This document shows, one piece after another, positions 10,860 to 21,107 of a DNA stretch of 64,000 bases. How positions within the stretch are numbered: the stretch's first letter is position 1; each line of letters opens with the position of its first letter. The position numbers were made by a program, and so were the translations under genes. The stretch comes from Mercurialis annua (lineage: Eukaryota > Streptophyta > Magnoliopsida > Malpighiales > Euphorbiaceae): contig NC_065572.1 of the NCBI RefSeq assembly GCF_937616625.2, positions 71,670,653 to 71,734,652 of the forward strand, written 5' to 3'. Below the pieces are notes generated by a model. That model was not told where the DNA came from, made no database searches, and saw only the letters and a program-made list of their open reading frames with translations.

Positions 10860-11988
10860 CACTACTAGAAAACAGCGTTTTAGCGACGGATTTTAGTGAC
10901 GGATCTAAAATCCGTCGCTATTTTTTCGATTAGCGACGGATTTAGCGACGGATCTAAAATCCGTCGCTAAACACCACATTAAATTTTAGCGACGGATTTT
11001 CCGTCGCTAATGTTGGCGGGAGTAGTCCCGCCAATTGTTTTGATAAAATTTAGCGACGGATTTTAAAATCCGTCGCTAATTACTGGCGGGAATACTCCCG
11101 CCTTTTATTTTTCGCAATTAGCGACGGATTTTAAAATCCGTCGCTAAATTATGCCTTCTGCGACGGAATTTAGTGACGGATTTCAAATCCGTCGCTAATT
11201 TTCAATGTCAAAAAAAATTAAAAGGCATCTAATATCATTTAGGATAGTATTTAATAAAAAATAATTATTAATTTTTTAATTAAATTTATATTATTATAAT
11301 ATAACGTTTTTATTTATAAAATAATAATTAAATATTATTTATGAAATAATAATTATATATTATTTATTTATTTAAAGTATATAAATATTTTAATAAAATT
11401 ATTAATTATAAAAAAATTATCTTAAAATGCGGGTTTAAATTACGAAAATAAATATTTGTTGTTTTTAGTTAACATTTAAGTATAATATACATAAATATAT
11501 AACATGAATATGAGCTGGTTAAGATGGAGTTGTGCGCGGGAGAACTACAAGGTTAAAGAGTCTTGAGTGGGAGCAATGGAAGGATGGGTGACCTACTGGG
11601 AAGTTAGCGAAAATTGACAGGTGGATGCGGGTGGTTGATTTAACTCTGGTGGGTGAGTGACGGAGGGCGCGGATGAGGGATTGATTAAATAAAAAATTTA
11701 TTTTACGATGTAATTTTTAAATTTTTAATCTTTTTTTTTAAAATTAGTGACGGATTTAAATCCGTCGCTAAATCCGTCGCTAATTAGCGACGGATTTAAA
11801 ATTCCGTCGCTAAAACGGAGACCAAAATCCGTCGCAAAATTTTTTTCCCGTCGTTATCAAACGTTGCGACCAAAAAGGTTGCGACGAACTGTTTCCGTCG
11901 CAAATCCGTCGCTAAACGTGTTTAGCGACGGATTTTGGTCATTTAGCGACGGAAAAATCCGTCGCTAAATGACTGTTTTTTAGTAGTG
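10860..11988. mobile_element. Non-autonomous CACTA (En/Spm-type) transposon
   Basis: 1129 bp. It starts CACTACTAGAAAACAG and ends with the inverted CTGTTTTTTAGTAGTG, flanked by the 3-bp TAT repeat (10857-10859 and 11989-11991). Both subterminal regions are packed with TTTAGCGACGGAT and its complement ATCCGTCGCTAAA, as expected of transposase-binding arrays in this superfamily. The interior has no transposase. The paralogous position near 13870 is empty (ACTAGTACGCTCACG). Confidence 0.92.
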
Positions 11989-12505
11989 TATGCTCACGAA
12001 TAGTTAACAAGTTCATATACGAATTGTTCGTACACATGACAAGTTGAACACCACTTAACTCTTATTCGGTTCGTTCAGATAAATAAACTTACAATTAATT
12101 TCAAATCCAATTCGTTTAAAGTATGGACGATCATGAATAAGTTTTTATCGAGCAATTCGTGAATAGTTTGGTTTGTTCACAACCCTATTAGCAAGAAATT
12201 TTGAGTTCTCGAATTGTTGATATAATGATATTTAAAAAAAAATAAAAATCAGAGGCCAACTTCATTATATTTCTTCCCTTTTGTGTTAACATTGATCGAT
12301 TACCCCTCTTCAGATATATTTCTGGCTACGGGCGCAGAATTGGTACCTAATTATAGATTTTATTCGAGATAGATTAACTATTTTAATATACTATTTATAT
12401 GTTCATTGAATAATTCGTTTATAGCATAGAAATAACAGAACTTGAATACATAATATTTTATCATTGTAAAAAAAGAGAGAGAATTAGTCCTTGAGAATAC
12501 TGTGA

Positions 12506-12566
12506 TTATGAGGGCCAGTTTCTATACCAACCAGCCCAAGCAGAAACCAAACCACAAATCCCCAGA
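12506..12566 (-). pseudogene. PEX11B 3'-end fragment
   Basis: On the minus strand this encodes the last residues of PEX11B (GLVSAWAGWYRNWPS) and its TAA stop, then homology ends. It is the distal edge of duplication copy A. Only about 20 codons remain, so it is not functional. Confidence 0.88.
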
Positions 12567-13103
12567 ATTAGTCCTTGAGAACTTCCAGTCGCCATCGATG
12601 TGTGCAGAAACGAGGGAGAAATTATTCAGAAATTGAAATTAGGGTTTGTTTTTTCTTCGACATTAGGGTTTGTTCTTTCTTTCTGAGTTTCTTTAGGTTA
12701 GAGAAGATGACCTTGAGAAGATGAAAAATGTCGAAGGGGGAAAATGAAATTGAGTTTCAGGGGAAAAAAATGAAACGCAGCGTTTTCACCTTCTGCATTT
12801 TGAACAAAAACGCTGCGTTTCATTACTTGGGTTAGGTTGGTTGATGATTTGGTCTGGTTGCTCGCGGTTTAAACCGAGTTTGGTTAGTAATTCAAAATTG
12901 GGCCATGTCATCATCAATACGGCGTAGTTTTGATAAGTCAGTGCTGACAGAGCTGCCACGCGGAGGGCAATTACGGTTTGATTCGCCACTGGCTAAAATT
13001 GGAACGGAAAACGTAAGATTTGGCTAAATATGGTGGTTTTTAAAGATTTGGCTAAATTTGACACATCCCGTAAAGGTTTGGTATTTTTAAGGGAATAAGC
13101 CAT
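12567..13103. other. Spacer between the duplicated copies, with a perfect hairpin
   Basis: 537 bp without a gene. 12770-12786 (ATGAAACGCAGCGTTTT) and 12807-12823 are perfect 17-bp inverted arms around a 20-nt loop. GATTTGGCTAAAT-type motifs recur around 13016-13065. The boundary with copy A repeats GAATTAGTCCTTGAGAA, which also occurs at 12481-12497. Confidence 0.6.
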
Positions 13104-14466
13104 AAAAAAAACAATGGATTTGTGTTTGACTAAAATTTTAACATCCTTTTTTTTTTTTCATTATAAAAACAAACTCAATCTTTTTAAAAAACAAAACAGG
13201 CTCAAATTATGTCTTTCAATTATCAACAATCTCAGCCTCCATTAAACACTTTGCTCTTATCGCCGCCGCCTTCTCATCTTCAACATTTGTCGCCGCTTTC
13301 TGTTCTTCTACATCCGCCTTATTTTCTGAAACTACTTTACGTGGTTTTGGTGCTACTGCTAATTCTATTTGTATTGCAATGTTTCAATCTATTTATAATT
13401 CGAAATCGGAATCGGAATCGGAGTCGAAATCAAAACCCAACTGATATTGAAGGAAAAAGAAACCAGGACCAACGATAGTGCCCGTAATGTGACCGGAGAG
13501 GAATGTTGATCAGCCTCGACAGCCGCAAGTTATCGTATTATCGGAGTGAGTTTTTCAGTTCAAGGGAGGGCCATTAAGAGTATGCATTGTCATGTTTGTC
13601 TTCTGAATAGTCCTGAGCTATTGAATGTCTTATGAAATTATAAGTGAGTCTGTTGGTTAGTGTCTTCTGAAATTATAAGAGCAACTTTTTGGATTCCATG
13701 CAATTTTTTTTATCAAAACTAGCATAGTTTCAATGAATTAATTTTTTATATACTCGAGTTAGTTTGTAAATTTTTTTAGTGAACTTCTATATGAGTGAAT
13801 ATGTTATCGAACCCTTTAATTTTCTCTTATAAAAATAAGTTCACGAACTGATTGAGCTTATATACTAGTACGCTCACGAATAGTTAACAAGTTCATATAC
13901 GAATTAGTTAACAAGTTCATATACGAATTGTTCGTACACATAACAAGTTGAACACCACTTAACTCTTATTTGGTTCGTTCAGATAAATGAACTTACAATT
14001 AATTTCAATTCCGATTTGTTTACGATATGGACGATCATGAATAAGTTTCTATCGAGCAATTCATGAATAGTTTGGTTTGTTCACAACCCTATTAGCAAGA
14101 AATTTTGAGTTCTCGAATTGTCGATATAATGATATTTAAAAAAAAAATCAGAGGCCAGCTTCATTATATTTCTTCCCTTTTTTTTGTTAACATTGATCGA
14201 TTACCCCTCTTCAGATATATTTCTGGCTGCCGCCGCAGAATTGGTACCTAATTATAGATTTTATACGAGATAGATTAACCATTTTAAAATACTATTTATA
14301 TGTTCATTGAATAATTCGTTTATAGCACAGAAATAACAGAACTTGAATACATAATGTTTTATCAATGTAAAAAAAAGCGAGAGAATTAGTTCCTGAGAAT
14401 ACTGTGATTATGAGGGCCAGTTTCTATACCAACCAGCCCAAGCAGAAACCAAACCACAAATCCCCA
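13104..14466 (+). repeat. Segmental duplication, right copy (B), uninterrupted
   Basis: Parental copy of 9412-12566 without the retroposon and the CACTA element; it runs into the intact PEX11B gene. 13209-13440 contains an open frame starting MSFNYQQSQPP with a hydrophobic centre and an Arg-Asn run. The same frame exists in copy A (9485). I do not regard it as a proven gene. Confidence 0.85.
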
Positions 14467-15082
14467 GAGTAACCGTATGGTTACAGATTCGGTTGGGTTC
14501 AATCTCTGCAATGGCAATAATCAAGTCTGCAATATTAGCTGATACTCCCATTAACCTCATCACTCTATCTTCTCTAATCTTCTTTATATTTTCTTCAACT
14601 TCTTCTTCTTTTGAACCAACAATCAGATTCCTTTGTTTCCTTAGTCCCTCTCTTATCATAATAAAATCAGATATAACAAAAAATATATAACCAACAGACT
14701 CACCAAACGCTGAAATGAAGCTCATCTTCTTCGCCAGCTTAGCGTCCAAAGTTCCGATTCTTGATAGCCAGAGAAAATGGTCGAAAAAGAAGTAAACCAT
14801 TTCCCCCGCGTTAGCGAAAACAGCCAAACGCTTTAAAGTTGCGGAGGAGCCTGGATTTCGTCGTAAAGCATTGAATCCTGTGAGAAACCTGCCGGTCCTG
14901 AAGGCTTTTCGGCTAAGTCCTGACGCTACTTCCCATTGTTTGAAGCTTTGAGCGAGTTTTGGATGGGAAGTTTCGGCTTGCCAGTTGACAAGTTTGGATA
15001 CGTATTGGAATGTTTTGACAAGCTTGTCTATGCCGTCTCTTTTTGCTAAGAATACTACTAGCTTGTCGACTGTGTCGTTCAT
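14408..15082 (-). CDS. PEX11B: Peroxisomal membrane protein 11B (peroxin-11 family)
   Basis: Single exon, 224 residues, complete from ATG to TAA. PEX11 proteins sit in the peroxisomal membrane and drive elongation and proliferation of peroxisomes before fission. The N-terminus DTVDKLVVFLAKRDGIDKL, the segment WEVASGLSRKAFRTGR and the C-terminal SAWAGWYRNWPS are those of the plant PEX11B branch; PEX11C-E have a different N-terminus. Amphipathic helices lie in roughly the first 90 residues. Hydrophobic segments occur at about 90-110, 130-155 and near the C-terminus, with a charged linker containing SKEEEVEENIKKIRED between the last two. The length matches the Arabidopsis protein. The last 20 codons and the downstream flank were copied to the left (12506-12566). 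Confidence 0.95.
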   Translation of the reverse strand: MNDTVDKLVVFLAKRDGIDKLVKTFQYVSKLVNWQAETSHPKLAQSFKQWEVASGLSRKAFRTGRFLTGFNALRRNPGSSATLKRLAVFANAGEMVYFFFDHFLWLSRIGTLDAKLAKKMSFISAFGESVGYIFFVISDFIMIREGLRKQRNLIVGSKEEEVEENIKKIREDRVMRLMGVSANIADLIIAIAEIEPNRICNHTVTLGICGLVSAWAGWYRNWPS

Positions 15083-16826
15083 GGTGGAACTGTAATAATA
15101 ATTGGTGTTTGGTGATGAAGAAGAGTTGAGCTTGGGTTTAGTTTGTGGAGTTGTAAAGATTGAGAACCAATGATGGTTCGTTGCTTGGGATATAGTTGTA
15201 TGGGATGAATGTGTGGTTGGACCTTGTTTGTTTTCTTCCTTATGATTGCCATATTTTTGCTAGTTTTGTTTGCAGAATGTAGGCCTTCATAAAATTGATT
15301 AGGCCCAAGTAATGATACTCATTGGGCCGGGTATCGGCCCAATCCAATCTGGCTCGATCTATTCTAAACTCGTATTGGATTTATTTTTTTACGCGTGAAG
15401 TTTAATTTAAATTTTTAATTGAAAATTCTTATAAACTTGATAAATCCAATCCGAGCGCGAATAAATATAGGTTATGTACCGGATTTGGATAATAAATATT
15501 AAGTTGGAGCCGAATTCACATCAAATTCGGTTGGATTTTATCCGAATTCGCTCAAACCCGATTTATAATTAGATATAGATGTACGTCATTAAATTAAATA
15601 TCAATTTATTTATATAAATGAAATCACTAACAAATAAATATCGTGTTTTATATACAAATGAAAGAATAATACAGTAAAATTACATTTTTAAAAAAGTTAA
15701 ATGTCAATGTTTTAATTTTTTTTTCTCCAAAGGATTGAAAGTTTCATATGTTCTAATTCAGCTGCTCAAAAGCATACAAATGATGGAATCAAATGGTGTA
15801 GTACTCTCTCACATGGACATAAGATATTACAATAATAAAGTTGTCAATTTATCATACTAACAAAAAAAAAAGGGACAACACATATACCATATTTTTAAAG
15901 ATTGAGTTTTTATTAATTGGAATTACTTTAAATTTTTGGTCCATTTTCGTTAGAGATAAACTCATTGTTTTTATATATACAAAAGTAAACCAAATGACTT
16001 AATTTGGATAAAATTATAATATAGAAGTTCAATGTGGACGTCTTTTAAAACAAGGATCCAATTGTTAAAAATGCAATAGTATTTAAAATCAAATACGTTT
16101 TAAACTAAAAAATACTAGTTAAAATCTATCAATTGGCTCATTAAAAAGGAATATGTTGATAGATTATGTTGATATACTATAAACAATAAAGTACAAAGTA
16201 AATTAATTTAAATAAGAAATTCAAAATTAAATTAAACTGAACAATAGAATTAATTGCAAAAATAAAAGAATAAATAAAACTAAAAAAATAAAATTTAAAC
16301 ATCGATAAAAAAATTAAAGTGTCTGAAAATTTTCTAATAGGAAAAGTACAAAAAAAAGTCTAAATTTAATTATATTTATCTAGATTTTTTGTTTATAATA
16401 AATAATACAAATTTATCAAAATTAATCTCTCATGTTTAAGTGGATTTGAGTGGATTTTCATCCAGAAAAAGTAAGAGAAACATGTATATATTTAATTTGA
16501 ATGTTTTAAAATTTAATAATTAAACTTTAATATAAATTTATAATTTTTAATTGAAATATAAAATGTTTTAAAAATTAGAGGATTGGAAATCCTTACGCAA
16601 TGAAGTGTGTGTAGCTAAACTGATAAAGCTCAGGATACCGTGTGTCCTCGCGAGCCCAAGATAAACAATACAGTCGTACAAAAATTCCCATGTCCAAACC
16701 CTAATCGAATTTTTCTCTCTTAAATTAATTTAAAACCTCCCATATTTTCACAAAAACCCTTACCCCCTTTAATTCCCATCTCATCAATTCCGATAGTAAC
16801 GGTTGTGGTAGATTTCGTTCTCAGCC
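15083..16826. other. Intergenic between divergent PEX11B and LUC7-like genes
   Basis: It contains both promoters. 15300-15580 has GGCCCAA/TTGGGCC-type motifs common in plant promoters. 15600-16580 is very AT-rich. GTAGCTAAACTGATAAAGCTC (first 20 bases from 16610) resembles a tRNA/SINE A-box, but no complete SINE can be delimited. Confidence 0.4.
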
Positions 16827-18634
16827 ATGGACTTGCAACGAGCTATGCTTGACGAGCTAATGGGAGCAGGTAAATTTAATTTTGTAGAAATAAAGCTGCA
16901 ATCTTCATATAATTTAATTTTTGAAATTTGTGGTTGATTTTTATTATTGGTAAAATCAATTACTGATTTTGGAATGGTGAATTTATTATTAGATCGTAAT
17001 TTAACGGATGAACAGAGAAAAGATTACAAGGAAATAACGTGGGATTCGAGAGAGGTTTGTCCATATTATATGGCTAGATTTTGTCCTCATGACCTCTTTG
17101 TCAATACCAAAAGTGATCTCGGTACGTTGTCCAGTTATATTTATATATTTTGTTTAATGAGTTTGAAGGGTTTTAATTTGTTAATTCGTACTTATGTTCT
17201 CGTGCTCTTTCTGTTTCAGGGCCGTGTGATAGAATTCATGATCCTAAGTTAAAGGAAAGGTGTGGTCTTTACTGCTATTATGCCCACATTGCGTTAAAGA
17301 GCTCTGTTTTATTTTAGTTTTATACTTATGATTGTTTTATTCTTAGTTTAATGTTTGTTTTACTATTTATCTGACTTTAGCTTTGAGAAGTCTCCGAGGC
17401 GCGATAGGTATCAATCCAAATTTGAATCTGAACTTGCTCAGCGTTGTGAGAAACTGGTAGGTTGTATGCTGTTATGTTTTGCTTCCTTGTTTGCTGATGA
17501 TCTGTGCATCACTCTTAGTATAATTCCTGTTTTCTTATTCCAGGTCATGGATTTAGATAGAAGAGTTAGACGTGGACGAGAACGGCTAGCTCAAGGGGAA
17601 GAACCGATACCACCTCCTCCATTGTCTGGTGAAAAGTCGGAACAGCTATCCGTGGTGGAGGAGAAAATAAAGAATCTTCTTGGGCAAGTGGAGTCCCTTG
17701 GTGAAGCTGGAAAGGTTGATGAAGCTCAAGCTCTTATGAAAAAGGTGATGTTATCTTATCTGTATCTTCCAGTACCTATTGTATATTATCCTCTTTGTAG
17801 TGGAATGAACAAAACCTTGTAAACCAAAAAGAAATTCGACCAATTTAATCTGTTTAGAGTTCACTCTTTAGGAGTAACACTGCAAAGAATTTTTTTTTTG
17901 TATGCCTTAATTGTTGTTATCGTGCTAAGACAGTTGTCATTTGCCTAACCACGATGGAATAAACTCTGATCCTTTTGAGCACTTATTTATATAGGTGGAT
18001 GAACTCAACATTGAAAAGATCCTGATTCAAACCCAGAATGACAAAGTACTGGTGCTTCCCCAGGAAAAAAAGATGGCCTTGTGTGAGATTTGTGGTTCTT
18101 TTCTTGTAGCAAATGATGCTGCAGAGAGAACTCAGTCTCATGTTGCTGGAAAGCAGCATATAGGTTATGGCATGGTTCGAGATTTCATCACAGAGCACAA
18201 AGTGAGTTGCATATCCATTAATTAATTACGAACTGGAATTATATGTTTGTTTTTCCTTAACAAAGATATGCGGATGCCATTTACAGGAAGCTAGAGAGAA
18301 AGCAAAGGAAGAGGAGAGACTGGCTAGGGAGAAAGAAGCTGAAGAGCGGAGGAAGCAAAAAGATAAGGAAAACGAGACGCGGAGGAGTGGTTCTTATGAT
18401 AGGGACCGATCTCATGAGAGGGATCGAGACAGGGAGAGAGACCGCTATCATGATCGTGAAAGGTCACGAGAGTGGAATGGTAGAGGTGGTGGTGATGGAG
18501 GAAGAAGGATGGATTGGAGGTCACGAAATGGAAGAGATAGTGGCAGGGATAGGTATCGTGAGCGGAGTAGGTCAAGATCCCCTGTCAGACAAGGTCACAA
18601 GAGATCCTCTAGAAGTCCTATTCATCCATACTAA
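16827..18634 (+). CDS. LUC7-like U1 snRNP-associated protein (LUC7-related)
   Basis: Seven exons: 16827..16869, 16993..17121, 17220..17259, 17381..17456, 17544..17744, 17995..18201, 18287..18634. All introns are GT-AG and the phases agree; 347 residues. LUC7 proteins are U1 snRNP components that influence 5' splice-site choice. The start MDLQRAMLDELMGA is the usual LUC7 N-terminus. The first zinc finger is C37, C45, C60, H64 (within VCPYYMARFCPHDLF), a charged helical or coiled segment covers about 96-190, and the second zinc finger is C193, C196, H212, H218. The tail from about 232 is Arg/Glu/Asp/Ser-rich with RSRSRSP, as in splicing factors. It resembles the Arabidopsis LUC7-related gene (recalled as At5g51410) more than LUC7A/B, which have a different finger-1 region. 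Confidence 0.95.
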
Positions 18635-21107
18635 ACGGGTGTGTAGATAGATACCAAGCTATTAAGAACATGAGGTAGACTTTTTGAATCTTGAAGTTAT
18701 TTAGCATGTGTTTCTGGAGTCTTGAGTTCAGTCAGCATTGTGGGTAAAGTTTTTTCTTGCTATCTCACAGCTTTGTTGAGACAATACCTTCCTTTCATCA
18801 ATGTTATAGAGGACAAAATGGTTGAGGTAGGTATAACTTGATATTGTTGTATTTTTATCTTGATTTTAGGCTTTGGCTGAACTGAATTTCTTTTACGCCA
18901 TTGTCTATGGAACACTGCTGCCGATAGAGATGATGATTATATCATATATGTCTCATTTTCGAGGTAACACATAAATCTTGTTTCCATCGTGGCCAGTTTC
19001 AATATCCTTGCTTATCATAGATTTGATTTTCTCGGTTCATGTTGTGATGTAATTGTGTGTGCATGCATACACTGCCTCCTATAAAACAAGGAAGAAATGC
19101 TAAAACCTATTGTGATCGACCCTTATAAATGAAAATGGTTTTGCAGGGTCATCATGCATGTTCTTCATAAAATTAATATGATCTGAGTGTAGCATGTTAT
19201 TATGTTGACAATTTCTGCGGACTTCTCATTCCTTTTCCGCCTTCATGAAATCATAATTGGACATGAATCAGTAAGACGGTGCACAGGCTGTGTACATAGG
19301 CTGTTGTTAAGGCCAACGGGCATTTGTTTTGGAGGGCAATAGATATGAAATTTTCATTATTCCTTTTCATGCAGAACTGGGTCCCCTCTTTTACAGACTA
19401 GGGTAATTTGGAGTCAAAATTCAAAAACCATTATAGGTAACTACTTCTATCTGCAGAACTATTTTCATAGCTTCGTAGTTGTGTCTGCAAAAGCGGAGCT
19501 GCTTTAATAATGTATAATTCACGGTTGATTTAAAATCTACTTCAGTGGACTGGGACACAAGGTTACGCTGCATTGCAAAACCTATGCTTACAATATTGGG
19601 GTACCTGGAGGTAACTCTAAAATGCATTTCATATAGTCTGTTATCTATTCGAGTTTGCAGGGAAGACAAGTAATCTGGTGAACTTGGGCGACATAGATGC
19701 TGCTGATAAGTGGGTCCTGATATTAATATATGATTGGTAAAACATTTTGCTATATTGAGAGTTACAGTAGCTATAAAGAAATAAAGAACAAAAGATACAG
19801 AGCTTGGAAGCATGTAATGCCTTAGTCCACTATTGTAGCACGATTATGTTGCCGTAATATATGCATATATGATTTTGCTGACAGTTTATGATCAGCATGA
19901 GAATGCAATCTCGTTAATGTTTTAATGGTTTTGCAAAAAAAAATCGGTTCTTTTTAATGATGGTGTGAAAGTTCGGTAGGCTTCTATTTACTAGCTTGCA
20001 ACAATACCTAGTGTGCAGTCATTCAAGTTTCTTTGAAGAAGTTTAGTTCTATCATTAGGGAATTTGCCGGGATTTTTTCGATGTGTCAGAACTGAACGAC
20101 GTTTCTACCTAATAATCTCTATCTGCCTGCCCTATTAGTTTATTTGTCAATACTTTAATCTTAATTTATGCTGTTTTGAAGTTATCCTAATTTCTCTCTG
20201 AAAAATGAGAAGCGGAATTATTGTTTTCATTGCCTCAACTAATCCCTTCGGACAACGAGTGAGTTTTTATTAAAAACTACGAGTTTTCACAAGGATAAAG
20301 ACCAAGCGCTTATCCATCATCGAGAAAAGCTGAAATAGGGATGAACACGGTTCGGTTTGATTTGCAAATTACCAAAACTGAATTAATCCGTCCCTATAAA
20401 AATTGAAATCAAAATTTACTAGTTTGCTTTATGGTTATTTTAATTTGGTGAATTGAAGTCTTAAATTTTAACGATTTGATTTAGTTGGTTCACAATTTTA
20501 AAAGAAAATAACAATTTTTAATTATGAATTTTAAAAACACCAATTATTTTTTATAATTAACTATCAGTGATATTTTAGAGAAAATAATTAAAGTACTAAC
20601 AAATACTAATAAATTTGATGTTTTCATTTATATATATGAAAATTAAAACATAGTATGGAAATTTGGTTCAATGAGCCAAGCCTTGAAACCAAAATAGAAA
20701 ACCAGATTTTTCATAAATTCTAACAAATCAGATAGTATTAACCACTTTAACCAATCAATTGAATTTCAGAACAATTTGTTTCATTTTGCAGTTTGATTAG
20801 GTTTTTGCTCACTCCGATGTCCAATGGCAATATTTGAAGAAAAAAAGCGAAGAATTATCCAAACAGTTACCCCTTGGTGATCTCACATGAAACCTTGCTT
20901 TTTCATTTTAAAATCTCTCGAAAGATATACTAGAAGAAATAAACAATAACAAGAAAGCAAGGGAGGCTCACATATTTTTTCAAGATCAGGATAAGAATAG
21001 AACACCTAATATAGTTACCCTCTAATGTATAAAACGTATATATATAAAAAAAAAAAAAAATCAAAGAATACATCAAAAATTATATTAAGAAATAGATATG
21101 CATAATC
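18635..21107. other. Intergenic between convergent LUC7-like and COG7 genes
   Basis: Nearly 2.5 kb containing the 3' flanks of both genes. The first 500 bp are less AT-rich and probably include the LUC7-like 3' UTR. I see no convincing coding segment, and short open frames such as 19421-19813 lack family features. A poly-A run at 21048-21060 lies just beyond the COG7 stop. Confidence 0.4.

Larger units (their letters stand above)
9412..12566 (+). repeat. Segmental duplication, left copy (A), carrying two insertions
   Basis: After removing 9927-10625 and 10860-11988, each with one copy of its target duplication, this segment aligns closely with 13104-14466. The order is the same: the three-copy repeat unit, a TCACGAATAGTTAACAAG stretch, a TTCTTCCC stretch, then the 3' end of PEX11B. 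Homology stops inside the PEX11B coding sequence at about 12564. The truncated gene end marks A as the derived copy. Confidence 0.85.

Noticed and set aside
16605..16665. Possible SINE head upstream of the LUC7-like gene
   Set aside because: The A-box is only approximate, the B-box is weak, and there is no tail or target duplication.
19421..19813. Minus-strand frame of 130 codons between LUC7-like and COG7
   Set aside because: It lies downstream of the LUC7-like gene, has no family features, and its composition is non-coding.
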